Shown here one piece after another: positions 52,055-60,665 of a stretch of DNA of 64,000 nt. The stretch is from contig JAPPED010000015.1 in the NCBI GenBank assembly GCA_028824295.1, positions 1 to 64,000 of the forward strand. Reading direction: 5' to 3'. This stretch comes from Rhodospirillales bacterium (GTDB lineage: Bacteria; Pseudomonadota; Alphaproteobacteria; TMED109). Position 1 is the first letter of the stretch, and every line of letters begins with the position of its first letter. Below the pieces are notes generated by a model. That model was not told the DNA's origin. It was given only the letters and a program-made list of their open reading frames with translations, and made no database searches. A program made the translations under genes and the position numbers.

Positions 52055-52863
52055 CCGCCCCCGTCCGTATCGGTGTCGTCGGTGCTGGCGGTCGCATGGG
52101 GCAGGCCCTGGTGCGCGAGGTGGCCGCAGGGAAGGGCGTGCTCACAGGTGCGCTCGAACAACCGGGCCATGCGTCTCTCGGGACGGACGCCGGCCGCGTT
52201 GCCGGCCTGGACGACGTGGGAGTCGAGATTACCGCCGCGGCCGACGCGTTCTTTGCGAAGGTCGACGTTGCCATCGAATTCACAATTCCCGAAGCCACCG
52301 TTCGACATGCGTCGGCCGCCGCCAAAGCTGGCACCGGCATGGTGATCGGGACGACGGGCTTGGATCCCGTTCAGATGGAGGCGCTACGCCGCGCGGGTAC
52401 GCGCGTGCCGGTGGTGTGGTCCGCCAACATGAGCCTCGGCGTCAATTTGCTGTCCCATCTGGTGGAGACGGCCGCAACGGCGCTCGGACCCGAATGGGAC
52501 ATCGAGATCATGGAAATGCACCATGGTGCCAAGCGCGACGCACCGTCGGGGACGGCGCTGGCCCTCGGCCAGGCGGCCGCGGCTGGTCGGGGAATCGACC
52601 CCGAGACATCTGCGGTACGTGGACGGGACGGCGATACCGGCCCGCGGCAACGCGGCACGATCGGTTACGGCGTGCTCCGTGGCGGCGACGTCGTCGGTGA
52701 CCATACGGTGGTATTTGCCGGCGCCGGCGAACGGCTGGAGCTCGGACACCGGGCGCATGAGCGCGCCATCTTCGCGCGCGGTGCAGTGCATGCCGCTGCG
52801 TGGGCGGTGCGCCAGCCGCCGGGCTTCTACGGTATGCGGGATGTCCTGGACCTGCCCACGTGA
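52051..52863 (+). CDS. dapB: 4-hydroxy-tetrahydrodipicolinate reductase
   Basis: This 270-aa DapB acts in lysine/diaminopimelate synthesis. The NAD(P) motif is VVGAGGRMGQALVREV; IEFTIPEAT, VIGTTGL, WSANMSLGVNLL and the catalytic EMHHGAKRDAPSGTAL follow. The family's usual length is about 270. GTGA couplings link it to dnaJ and to the next gene. Confidence 0.97.
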   Translation: MTAPVRIGVVGAGGRMGQALVREVAAGKGVLTGALEQPGHASLGTDAGRVAGLDDVGVEITAAADAFFAKVDVAIEFTIPEATVRHASAAAKAGTGMVIGTTGLDPVQMEALRRAGTRVPVVWSANMSLGVNLLSHLVETAATALGPEWDIEIMEMHHGAKRDAPSGTALALGQAAAAGRGIDPETSAVRGRDGDTGPRQRGTIGYGVLRGGDVVGDHTVVFAGAGERLELGHRAHERAIFARGAVHAAAWAVRQPPGFYGMRDVLDLPT

Positions 52864-53843
52864 GCGGGGACGGGTCCCCCGTCCATGTTGCGTTCAACGG
52901 GGTCATGGGTGAGGGCTACGCGGAGTTGCTGCACGCGAGCCTGACACTGCCGCACGAGCTGCGGTGTGCGGGCTCCGACCCGGACGCCTGGGCCGAGGCG
53001 CTCGCAACCGCTGAAGTCGTCGTCACCATGGATTGGCCGGCAACCAGCCCCCCGGCGCCCAAGCTGCGCTTGCTGCACCTGCCGGGCGCCGGCACTGATT
53101 CCGTCGACGTGTCTGCGCTTCCGGCGGGTTGCGCCGCCTGCAACGTGTTCGAACACGAAGTTCCGATTGCCGAATATTGCATGCGGGCGATGCTCGAGCA
53201 TGCAATCGGCGTGACGGCAACCGACCGGCGATTCCGATCCGGTGACTGGTCCGACAGCCTGGTCGCCGGCGGGCCCACGCATGGGGAATTGCAAGGCCGA
53301 GTGCTCGGAATTCTTGGCTACGGCCGGATCGGGAGAGCCTTGGCGAAGCGCGCCTACGCCTTTGGCATGGAAGTCCGGACGGTGACGGCACATCCGGTTC
53401 TCGAGCCTCCGCTCACCCAAGCCCTAACGCCGGACGGCTTGGTCGAGGCCGCCTCCCGGTTCGACTACCTGGTGGTTGCGTGCCCGCTGACAGCGGCGAC
53501 GCACGGGATGGTCGATGACCGGGTCTTCGCGGCAATGAAGGCAGAAGCCGTGTTGATCAACGTCGGGCGAGGACTGGTAGTCGACGAGGAAGCACTGTTC
53601 CGGGCCCTGGAAAACGGAGCCATCGGCGGGGCGGTCATCGACGTCTGGTACCAGTATCCCGGTCCGGATGGACGCTTGGATGTACGGCCTTCGCGATTCA
53701 ACTTCGAGGGCCTCTCCAACGTCTGGATGACTCCGCACACTTCGGCCTGGAGCACCCCGATGCTGGAGCGCCGGTTCGCCGTCATTGCGGACAACATCGT
53801 CCGGATGCGTGCAGGTCGGCCTCTCCTGAACCGATTCGCCTGA
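52860..53843 (+). CDS. D-2-hydroxyacid dehydrogenase family protein
   Basis: This 327-aa NAD-dependent dehydrogenase has LHLPGAGTDSVDVSALP, the Rossmann motif LGILGYGRIGRALAKRAYAFGMEV, YLVVACPLTAATHGMVDDRVFAAMKAEAVLINVGRGLVVDEEAL and the catalytic His region MTPHTSAWS. The substrate is not evident. The GTG at 52860 overlaps the dapB stop; an in-frame upstream extension inside dapB is unsupported. Confidence 0.88.
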   Translation: MSGDGSPVHVAFNGVMGEGYAELLHASLTLPHELRCAGSDPDAWAEALATAEVVVTMDWPATSPPAPKLRLLHLPGAGTDSVDVSALPAGCAACNVFEHEVPIAEYCMRAMLEHAIGVTATDRRFRSGDWSDSLVAGGPTHGELQGRVLGILGYGRIGRALAKRAYAFGMEVRTVTAHPVLEPPLTQALTPDGLVEAASRFDYLVVACPLTAATHGMVDDRVFAAMKAEAVLINVGRGLVVDEEALFRALENGAIGGAVIDVWYQYPGPDGRLDVRPSRFNFEGLSNVWMTPHTSAWSTPMLERRFAVIADNIVRMRAGRPLLNRFA

Positions 53844-54326
53844 AGCTGGTCAAGGATCGCCGCGGCGGTTCAGAGACAGTCCGGGATCGGCTGCTAGTCA
53901 AGGGTTGCTTGGCCCCCGACGCTCTCCCCGAGGAAGCCTGAAGAATGAAAGCCGTCGGTCCAGCCGCCGGCCGCTGAACTCCGGTACGGCGGCCGTCGCT
54001 CGAAGGCGGTCGATCTGGCGGCGCGGGCATCGATGCCGCGGTTGTTGACGGCTCGAGCCTCGACCTGTCCCAGGCCGTCAAGGTTTCGAGAGGCCGGCCC
54101 GCGTTTCTTGGTGCCGCCATTTGAATTGCCAATCAAGCTCATTTGCCGCGGTCGCCACGATTCGCGCGGGCCCCTCGTAGGCGCGCATAAATAAGTATAA
54201 CTGATGATTACTATCATTAATCGGTATTGGCTATTATCGATAACTATTGCCAATATTATTGGCAGCACCAATTAGGTAGGTGCTCTGAAGTCAGCCGGCT
54301 TCGGGATGTTGGATCAGGAGACGACC
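53844..54326. promoter_or_regulatory. AT-rich, dyad-rich control region upstream of the small peptide gene
   Basis: The first 340 bases are ordinary GC-rich sequence. From 54187 to about 54275 the base composition swings to strongly AT-rich. This island holds the perfect 17-base palindrome TGCCAAT-att-ATTGGCA (54248-54264), the palindrome TATCGATA (54235-54242) and TTGGC...GCCAA arms (54227-54253). Such an island in this genome marks a promoter with operators; which factor binds is unknown. A ribosome binding site (CAGGAGA) precedes 54327. Confidence 0.6.
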
Positions 54327-54506
54327 ATGCGTGATCAAGCAATGACGGCAGCCGACGACAGCGTGCCTTCCGTGGATCAGGCGGGCGTACCCGGGGAGGC
54401 CGAGCTGGACGAAGTCGTGTGCGGCAGCGGGGCCAATTGCGAACCGGGACCGCAGAACACGTGTGAGGGTTCGGGTTCCGATTGGTGGAATGGTCCCAGC
54501 CGCTGA
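54327..54506 (+). CDS. 59-aa Cys-containing peptide, candidate RiPP-type precursor
   Basis: The N-terminal half (MRDQAMTAADDSVPSVDQAG, then VPGEAELDEVVCGSG) is acidic and leader-like. The ELDEVVCGSG end resembles the E-L-x-x-V-x-G-G cleavage region of NHLP/lanthipeptide-type leaders. The C-terminal part has C32, C38 and C46, is rich in Gly, Pro and Asn, and ends SDWWNGPSR. CAGGAGA sits seven bases before the ATG; another in-frame ATG at 54306 lacks such a site. The strong upstream AT-rich region supports real expression. I do not recognise the family. No modification enzyme or transporter is adjacent. The next gene is an OxyR-like regulator. Confidence 0.55.
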   Translation: MRDQAMTAADDSVPSVDQAGVPGEAELDEVVCGSGANCEPGPQNTCEGSGSDWWNGPSR

Positions 54507-54697
54507 AGCCAGGTTTCCGGTCGCCGAGGGCCCGCGACGGTGGGCAGGTAGCGCGACAGGGACACTGGCGAAAGCACTGGTAGTGGCCGCGCGTTGCGTG
54601 CGGCGTGGGCCCGATACCGCACGAGCGGACGGGCTGGAAGAAGGGCTTTGTGGCCGCCTGCGGGAGCAGCGCCGCCACCACGGGAAAGGATGAGGAC

Positions 54698-55663
54698 GTG
54701 AGGGTAACGTTACGCCAATTGCGGTATTTCCGAGCGCTTGTCGAGCATGGCTCGTTTAGTCGCGCGGCCGAAAGCGTGTTTGTTTCGCAACCAGCGCTGT
54801 CACTGCAGATTCAGGAACTGGAAGGGATTCTCGGCGGTCCGCTGGTCGAACGCGACCGCCGCGGCATCATTCTCACGCAGCTGGGCCGCGACGTGCATCA
54901 GCAGGCGTTGAGAGTCCTGGACGAGACGCTGTTGCTGGAGACCTTGGGAAAGCGGTTCGCGGAGACTTCGCTCAGGGTCGCTGTCGGCATGGTTTCGACG
55001 TTGGCGCCCTACCTGCTGCCGGGAGTCCTTGAGCGTCTCCAGTCCGCATCACCGCGGATCGAGCTTGACCTCAGGGAGGCTTCGGGTCAGACCCTGGTGT
55101 CCGACCTTCTTGCCGGCCGCCTCGACGCCGCCGTCGTGTCGCTGCCCCTGGGGGTACTCGAGCTACCGGAGCGAGAGCTGTTTGAGGATCGCTTCCTGCT
55201 GGCCGGTCGCCCCGAGCGACTGGCTGCCGTCACCCACGCGTTCGAAGGCGAGCCTCGCCCGCCGGACTTGTCTCGAGCCGACCTCGGTCCGTTGCTCACC
55301 CTTGACGAGGGGCACTGTCTGGGCGAGCAGATCCGAGGGGTCTGTGCCACGTGGCGGCTGCAGGAGGTGCGTCGCGGTGCCGGATCGCTGGCCACACTGA
55401 GCAGACTCGTGGCAAGCGGAGCCGGACTAACGCTGCTTCCGGAGACGGCGATCCTTACCGAGCGCAAGAATTCTCCCGAACTGGGCCTCTTCCGTTTCGC
55501 CGCTCCTGAGCCCGCGCGGCGCATTGGCCTGGTGCACCGCGTGGCTTCGCACGGTCAGCACTGGATCGACGTGTTGGGAGACGCGGTGGCTGACGCCGGC
55601 CAGGCGCTCGTCAAGGATACCCGCACGATGATCCAGGCCGGTACGACAGCCAAGGCCGCGTGA
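54698..55663 (+). CDS. Second OxyR-like LysR regulator
   Basis: This 321-aa LysR protein starts RVTLRQLRYFRALVEHGSFSRAAESVFVSQPALSLQIQELE. It carries C207 and C216 in DEGHCLGEQIRGVC, again with the eight-residue OxyR spacing. It is clearly related to, but different from, the OxyR at 43.1-44.0 kb. The GTG at 54698 follows GGAAAGGATGAGGA and gives a standard start. It lies 191 bases after the small peptide gene on the same strand and may regulate it. Confidence 0.88.
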   Translation: MRVTLRQLRYFRALVEHGSFSRAAESVFVSQPALSLQIQELEGILGGPLVERDRRGIILTQLGRDVHQQALRVLDETLLLETLGKRFAETSLRVAVGMVSTLAPYLLPGVLERLQSASPRIELDLREASGQTLVSDLLAGRLDAAVVSLPLGVLELPERELFEDRFLLAGRPERLAAVTHAFEGEPRPPDLSRADLGPLLTLDEGHCLGEQIRGVCATWRLQEVRRGAGSLATLSRLVASGAGLTLLPETAILTERKNSPELGLFRFAAPEPARRIGLVHRVASHGQHWIDVLGDAVADAGQALVKDTRTMIQAGTTAKAA

Positions 55664-56175
55664 AGCAGTTGGTCCGGACCGGACGGTTGCTGGCCGGTCC
55701 GGCAGGGGTGGCACCCCGCGCTGGCCGGAAAGACGGCGGCGGGAGACGAGGACAGCAAGTCCGCCGCAAGCAAAACCTGGGAGGTGGCGGTAGGAGCTGC
55801 GATCGGCCGTGGCGGCGCGTGGGTCAGGCTGGCCCGGCACTTTGACGATGACCGCAATGGTACCCTAGGCGATGAGGCACACCACATAGAGGAAGCGGGA
55901 CCTAGCGCCTTCTTCCGGCACATACGCGACGACGGCGTCGATGGGCCCGTGTCTGATCCACGGCGCACCACTACGAATCGCCCGACCCACTTGGCACAGA
56001 CCCCGCTGGTTGCGGCCGACGACAGTGGTAGCGTATCTGGCAGGGTTCCGCGCGCGAGACGGCCGGTCGGCGTCCGGACGCCGGACTGCCTTGACGCGCT
56101 TCTGCACCGGGTCTCCGACGGCCAAAGGGATGCGATGATCGACGGTGTCACGCCGGCAGGGAAGGATGTGAGCGT
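55664..56175. other. Intergenic region between OxyR-like gene and xthA
   Basis: About 510 bases. A terminator-like hairpin lies at its start; the rest shows only short frames with no support. GGGAAGGATG lies before xthA. Confidence 0.4.
55674..55702. terminator. Hairpin after OxyR-like gene
   Basis: The perfect 9-bp arms CCGGACCGG (55674-55682) and CCGGTCCGG (55694-55702) enclose an 11-base loop, starting 11 bases after the stop. No T-run follows. Confidence 0.5.
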
Positions 56176-56961
56176 ATGCGGATCGTCAGTTGGAACGTGA
56201 ACGGGATTCGTGCGTGCGTTCGGCGTGGCTTTGTGGATTTCCTGGCGAGATCGGATGCCGCCATCGTGGGGATCCAGGAAGTCCGGGCGCTACCCGAACA
56301 GGTCCCCGAGGCTGCCCGGTCGCCCGCCGGTTGGCATGCCATGTTCGTCGCGGCGGAGCGCCGCGGTTACAGCGGCGTCGGGATGTATTCTCGCGCTGAG
56401 CCGGATCGCGTGGACACCTCGCTCGGTGAACCGCGCTTTGACGTCGAAGGCCGATACATGGCTGCCCACTTCCGCAGTCGCGGCAGCAGGTTTGCCGTAG
56501 TCAACGCCTACTTCCCAAAGGGGAGTGGGAAGGATCGCGACAACAGCCGGGTTCCCTACAAACTTAACTTCTACGAGGCGGTGTTGGAGCGCATTCAGCG
56601 CATGCGGCGTCGGGGGCCCGTGTTCGTGGTCGGTGATTACAACACGGCTCATTGCGAAATCGACTTGGCCCGACCGAAGACCAACGTGAACAGCAGCGGT
56701 TTCCTGCCCGAGGAACGGGCAGAACTCGACCGCTGGGTGGAAGCCGGTTGGGTCGATACCTTTCGCGCGCTGCATCCCGGCCTCCCGGGACACTACACCT
56801 GGTGGCGCCAATGGGGCGGCGCGCGCGAGCGGAACGTTGGTTGGAGAATCGACTATGTGCTGGCGTCGCCAACGGCGATGAAGCGGGTCCGCAAGGCATT
56901 CATCTGGCCTGACGAGCATGGCTCCGACCATTGCCCGGTCGGCGTGGATGTCGACATTTAG
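56176..56961 (+). CDS. xthA: Exodeoxyribonuclease III
   Basis: This 261-aa AP endonuclease of the ExoIII family acts in base-excision repair. Motifs are MRIVSWNVNGIRACVRRGF, GIQEVRALPEQ (metal Glu), YSGVGMYSR, VVNAYFPKG, VVGDYNTAHCEIDLARPK (catalytic Asp/Asn), WRIDYVLAS and the terminal GSDHCPVGVDV (catalytic His). GGAAGGATG precedes the start. Confidence 0.95.
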   Translation: MRIVSWNVNGIRACVRRGFVDFLARSDAAIVGIQEVRALPEQVPEAARSPAGWHAMFVAAERRGYSGVGMYSRAEPDRVDTSLGEPRFDVEGRYMAAHFRSRGSRFAVVNAYFPKGSGKDRDNSRVPYKLNFYEAVLERIQRMRRRGPVFVVGDYNTAHCEIDLARPKTNVNSSGFLPEERAELDRWVEAGWVDTFRALHPGLPGHYTWWRQWGGARERNVGWRIDYVLASPTAMKRVRKAFIWPDEHGSDHCPVGVDVDI

Positions 56962-56980
56962 CCTGTGGTCAGGACGGCGT

Positions 56981-57517
56981 TCAGAAGGAGGACCCTTCGG
57001 TCTTGAGGAAGGCGATCTCCTCAGGAGTGGAGGGGCGCGAAAGCACCGCGTTTCGATGGGGATAACGCCCGAAACGATCGATAATCGCCTTGTGCTGAAA
57101 TTCATAGTCCAGGCTGTTCGCGTCTCCGAGCGCTTCGAATAACGGCACGGCAGCCTCGTGGACGCGTGCCGATTCGCTGTGCTGGTAGGGCATGTAGAAG
57201 AACCCCCGCCGGTCCAGCGGGACCTGTTGGTCGGCGCCAGCGCGCACCGCCTCCTGCGCCAGTACCAGCGCCATGCCGTCGTACGCGAAGGCACGCGCAT
57301 CGTCGCGATGGAGATTGCGGGAGAACTGGTCCAGCAAGATGATTTCGGCGAGCCGGCCCTCTGGCGTGGCACGCCAATGGTGGAGTTCAGCACGGGCGGC
57401 GCGCTCGTGGAGCGCACCAAACTTCGTGCGGATCGTTTCGTCGAAGTCGGCGTCCTTGGCCCACCACTGGTCAGGGCCGTGGAGTTCGAACCAAAATTCG
57501 AGTATCTGCTTGATCAT
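56981..57517 (-). CDS. DUF924 family protein
   Basis: This 178-aa helical protein reads MIKQILEFWFELHGPDQWWAKDADFDETIRTKFG, LAEIILLDQFSRNLHRDDARAFAYD and FFYMPYQHSESARVHEAAVPLFEALG, the DUF924 pattern with TPR-like fold. Function is unknown. The ATG at 57517 matches the family; an open frame extends upstream to 57742 without similarity. It converges on xthA. Confidence 0.9.
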   Translation of the reverse strand: MIKQILEFWFELHGPDQWWAKDADFDETIRTKFGALHERAARAELHHWRATPEGRLAEIILLDQFSRNLHRDDARAFAYDGMALVLAQEAVRAGADQQVPLDRRGFFYMPYQHSESARVHEAAVPLFEALGDANSLDYEFQHKAIIDRFGRYPHRNAVLSRPSTPEEIAFLKTEGSSF

Positions 57518-57741
57518 CCGTTTCTCCGCACGTGCCGTTGACACCACCATAGGGTCGCCTCGGACGTCCAGGCCGATCCTATGTGATGGCGCTGTCGCGC
57601 GGCTGCCATTGTCGCGAACCGGTGTCTCGATTCTGCTCTCGATCGTTGTACGCTTGTCCGGGGCCCGAACGGTAGTCGGCCTCGGGTGGTGCCGTCGTGA
57701 GGCCACGTCAGTGCTCCCTTGCGCGGGAGCCGGAGCCGGCA

Positions 57742-58770
57742 ATGCGAAACGTGGTGAGCCTCGTGACCCTGGTGGCGCTTGCGGGTTCCGTCGGTGTTGC
57801 CCAAGCCCGCTCGGTTACCGATTCCGCAGGCCGGACGGTGACAATCCCGGATACGGTCCAGAGGGTCTATGCGGCCGGGCCGCCAGCGGCCGTCCTGTTG
57901 TATGTCCTCGCGCCGGACCGGCTCGTCGGCTGGCCGAGGGCGCCTTCGCCGGAAGACGAGCGCTACCTGCCGGAAGCGTACCGGGGATTGCCCGAGACCG
58001 GCCGTCTCACGGGTCGTGGCAATACTGCGAATCTTGAAGTCGTGCTACGCACCAAGCCCGATCTGATCTTTGACTTTGGGTCGGTACGGCGAGCGCACGT
58101 CTCGCTGGCCGATCGCCTGCAGGCGCAGACCGGCATTCCGTACCTGCTGATCGACGGACGGTTCGAACACACGGCATCCGCCTTGCGGTTGATGGGCAAC
58201 GTGCTCGGGGTCCCGGATCGAGCCGAGGAGTTGGCGGCGCATGTGGAAACGCTGCTTGCCGACCTCGAAGCCGTGCTGGCGGATATACCGGAGAGCCGCC
58301 GCCCGCGAGTCTATCTCGCCCGGACGCCCTCAGGGCTCGAGACCGGCCTGCAGGGATCGATCAACACGGAAATCATCGAGCGGGCGGGTGGACGGAACGT
58401 GGCCGGCGTCAACTCCGACGAGGCGAGCCGGCGCGGACTCACGCAGATGTCCGTTGAGCAGCTGATTCTGGCCAATCCTGACACGATCATCACGTGGGAC
58501 CGGACGTTCTACGCCCGTGTCCGGTCGAGTCGGGTCTGGGAACCCATCGAGGCGGTGCGGCAGGGTCGCGTGTTCCTGGCGCCGACGTCGCCGTTCGGTT
58601 GGATCGACAGGCCGCCGTCGGTCAACCGCATCATCGGACTGCGATGGCTGGGCGGGCTGTTCTATCCCGATCGGATGCGATCCGACTGGCAGGAGGAAGC
58701 CCGGTTGTTTTACCGCCTGTTCTATCATGTCGATCTGACGGATGAGATGCTAAGCCGACTGACCGATTGA
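57742..58770 (+). CDS. Metal/siderophore-type ABC transporter binding protein
   Basis: This 342-aa periplasmic binding protein has a signal peptide (NVVSLVTLVALAGSVGVAQA) and a TroA/FecB-type fold: RSVTDSAGRTVTIPDTVQRVYAAGPPAAVLLYVLAPDRLVGW, NLEVVLRTKPDLIFDFGS and SVEQLILANPDTIITWD. PFGWIDRPPSVNRIIGLRWLGGLFYP is typical of a subgroup of class II importers. The ligand could be ferric siderophore, haem, cobalamin or metal oxyanion. The start ATG gives a standard signal peptide. It overlaps the permease gene (TTGA). Confidence 0.9.
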   Translation: MRNVVSLVTLVALAGSVGVAQARSVTDSAGRTVTIPDTVQRVYAAGPPAAVLLYVLAPDRLVGWPRAPSPEDERYLPEAYRGLPETGRLTGRGNTANLEVVLRTKPDLIFDFGSVRRAHVSLADRLQAQTGIPYLLIDGRFEHTASALRLMGNVLGVPDRAEELAAHVETLLADLEAVLADIPESRRPRVYLARTPSGLETGLQGSINTEIIERAGGRNVAGVNSDEASRRGLTQMSVEQLILANPDTIITWDRTFYARVRSSRVWEPIEAVRQGRVFLAPTSPFGWIDRPPSVNRIIGLRWLGGLFYPDRMRSDWQEEARLFYRLFYHVDLTDEMLSRLTD

Positions 58771-59807
58771 ACCCGCCCGGCAATCCGGAACGACCGCGCG
58801 CGCGAGGCGCTGGTCTGATCGTTGGCGGCATGGCCGCCGGTCTGCTGCTGCTTGTCCTCCTTGCCATCACAATCGGGCCGTATCCCGTCTCGGTTGTCCA
58901 GGTTCTCGACGCGTTGCTGGATTACGCTGGGGGATCTGCGGGCAAAACAGATGCCCAGCTCGAGACCGTACTGTTCTCGGTGCGCATCCCGCGCGTGCTG
59001 GCGGCGTTGCTGGTCGGCGCTGCCCTGGCGGCTGCGGGCACGGTCTATCAGGGCCTGTTCCGGAATCCGTTGGTGTCGCCAGACATCCTCGGCGTGTCCA
59101 CCGGGGCCGGGCTGGGTGCCGCTGTGGGAATCCTGTTGTCGATGCCCGTGGTCGTCACCCAGGGCTTTGCTTTCGCGGGGGGCCTGGGGACGGTCGCGCT
59201 GGTGTACGCCGTTGCGACGGCGGTCCGCGGGCACGATCCGATGCTTGTCCTGGTGCTCGCGGGCGTTGTGCTTGGAGCACTGGCAGGTGCGTGCATTTCG
59301 CTGGTGAAGATCCTGGCCGATCCGTACGATCAGCTCCCCGCGATCACGTTTTGGCTGCTGGGCTCGTTGGCCGGCACGCAACCGGGTGACGTCTGGTCGG
59401 TATTGCCGTTCGTGGCGATCGGCCTGGTGCCGCTGGTCCTGCTGCGCTGGCAGATGAACCTGATGACGCTGGGCGATGAGGAGGCAACCGCGCTTGGCAT
59501 CGACCCGCGCCGGCTTCGCGTGCTGCTGGTTGCGGCTGCGACATTGATGACCGCAAGCGTGGTGGCGATTTCAGGCGTGGTCGGGTGGGTAGGTCTGGTG
59601 ATGCCCCACATTGCCCGATTGGTGGTCGGGCCGAACTTCGATCGCCTGCTTCCGGCCGCGATGATCATGGGGGCAGGTTTCCTCCTGATCGTGGACACGA
59701 TCGCCCGGACCATGGCGGCTACCGAAACGCCGCTGGGGATTCTGACCGCATTCGTGGGAGCCCCGGTGTTTCTCTGGCTGCTCGCGACCGGACGGCGCAG
59801 CTGGTGA
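58767..59807 (+). CDS. FecCD/BtuC-type ABC transporter permease
   Basis: This 346-aa permease has about nine or ten membrane segments. Family motifs are VRIPRVLAALLVGAALAAAGTVYQGLFRNPLVSPDILGVSTGAGLGA, MTLGDEEATALGIDPRRLRVLLV and ISGVVGWVGLVMPHIARLVVGPNFDRLLPAAM. The TTG start overlaps the binding-protein stop; a later start is possible because the first 20 residues are hydrophilic. One homodimeric permease serves such importers. Confidence 0.92.
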   Translation: MNPPGNPERPRARGAGLIVGGMAAGLLLLVLLAITIGPYPVSVVQVLDALLDYAGGSAGKTDAQLETVLFSVRIPRVLAALLVGAALAAAGTVYQGLFRNPLVSPDILGVSTGAGLGAAVGILLSMPVVVTQGFAFAGGLGTVALVYAVATAVRGHDPMLVLVLAGVVLGALAGACISLVKILADPYDQLPAITFWLLGSLAGTQPGDVWSVLPFVAIGLVPLVLLRWQMNLMTLGDEEATALGIDPRRLRVLLVAAATLMTASVVAISGVVGWVGLVMPHIARLVVGPNFDRLLPAAMIMGAGFLLIVDTIARTMAATETPLGILTAFVGAPVFLWLLATGRRSW

Positions 59808-60595
59808 GCGTGTTGCGGGCCGAGGGATTGGGGTTCGGCTATCCCCGGTTCCCGGTCGGGCGCGCGGTCGACCTGACGCTGCAGGCAGGCGAAATCATGT
59901 GTCTGCTTGGCCCGAACGGCTGCGGCAAGACCACGCTGTTCAAGACCCTGCTCGGGCTGATCCCGCGCCAGGCCGGACGGGTTCTGGTCGATGATCGCGA
60001 CATTCTTTCGCTTGACCGTCGGCACATCGCCCGAGTGATGGCATACGTTCCGCAAGCCCACTCGACAGTCTTCCCGTACGCCGTGGGCGACATGGTCCTG
60101 ATGGGACGGACCGCTCACCGCGGCACGTTCTCCGGTCCGACCCGGGAGGACCGGGATCGCGCGACCGCCGCACTCGCGCAGTTGGGAATCGCTGATCTGT
60201 CCGAACGGGACTACACACAGATTTCCGGTGGCCAGCGGCAGCTGGTCCTGATCGCCAGGGCGCTGGCCCAGGACGCTCAGCTGATCGTCATGGATGAGCC
60301 GACCGCCAGCCTCGATTTCGGCAATCAGCTTCTGGTGCTGAACGAGGTAAGGAAGCTGGCGGCGGCCGGTCTGGGCGTTGTGCTTTCGACCCACAATCCC
60401 GATCACGCGTTCACATACGCAACCAGCGTCCACCTGCTAGGCGACGGCGCCACCCAGGCCGCGGGCCGCCCCGTCGAGGTGCTGACGCCGGGGGTGCTGT
60501 CCAGGGTCTACGGTGCGCCGATTGCCGTCGAGCGACTGCCAAGCGGCTACAACGTGTGCGTCCCGACCGGCCTGTCATCCGCCCGCAAGACCTAG
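59804..60595 (+). CDS. FecE/BtuD-type ABC transporter ATPase
   Basis: This 263-aa ATPase has Walker A GPNGCGKTT (about residues 36-44), AYVPQAHSTVFPYAVGDMVLMGR as the Q-loop region typical of iron/B12 importers, signature SGGQRQLVLIARALAQD, Walker B LIVMDEPTASLDFGNQ and STHNPDHAF as H-loop. The GTG at 59804 overlaps the permease stop (GTGA). Together the three genes form one importer operon; no outer-membrane receptor gene is present. Confidence 0.93.
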   Translation: MSVLRAEGLGFGYPRFPVGRAVDLTLQAGEIMCLLGPNGCGKTTLFKTLLGLIPRQAGRVLVDDRDILSLDRRHIARVMAYVPQAHSTVFPYAVGDMVLMGRTAHRGTFSGPTREDRDRATAALAQLGIADLSERDYTQISGGQRQLVLIARALAQDAQLIVMDEPTASLDFGNQLLVLNEVRKLAAAGLGVVLSTHNPDHAFTYATSVHLLGDGATQAAGRPVEVLTPGVLSRVYGAPIAVERLPSGYNVCVPTGLSSARKT

Positions 60596-60607
60596 CTGCC
60601 GGAGATG

Positions 60608-60649
60608 GGTCCGGCGCTGACCTGCGCCGTGTTGAACGACGGCCGGACC
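60608..60649. terminator. Hairpin between importer operon and Rid gene
   Basis: The arms GGTCCGGC (60608-60615) and GCCGGACC (60642-60649) pair perfectly around a 26-base loop between two converging genes. It is a weak terminator candidate, with no T-run. Confidence 0.35.
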
Positions 60650-60665
60650 GCGCTTGAGGGCGGGT

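Noticed and set aside
53894-54142. 82-codon minus-strand frame (MSLIGNSNGG...) reading away from the AT-rich island
   Set aside because: Possible divergent small gene, but it lacks a clear ribosome binding site or domain and its low-complexity polar make-up is not persuasive.
54327-54506. Lasso-peptide reading of the small peptide (Gly start, Glu at position 7 of a core after VVC)
   Set aside because: Lasso leaders need Thr at the penultimate position and B/C enzymes nearby; both are absent.
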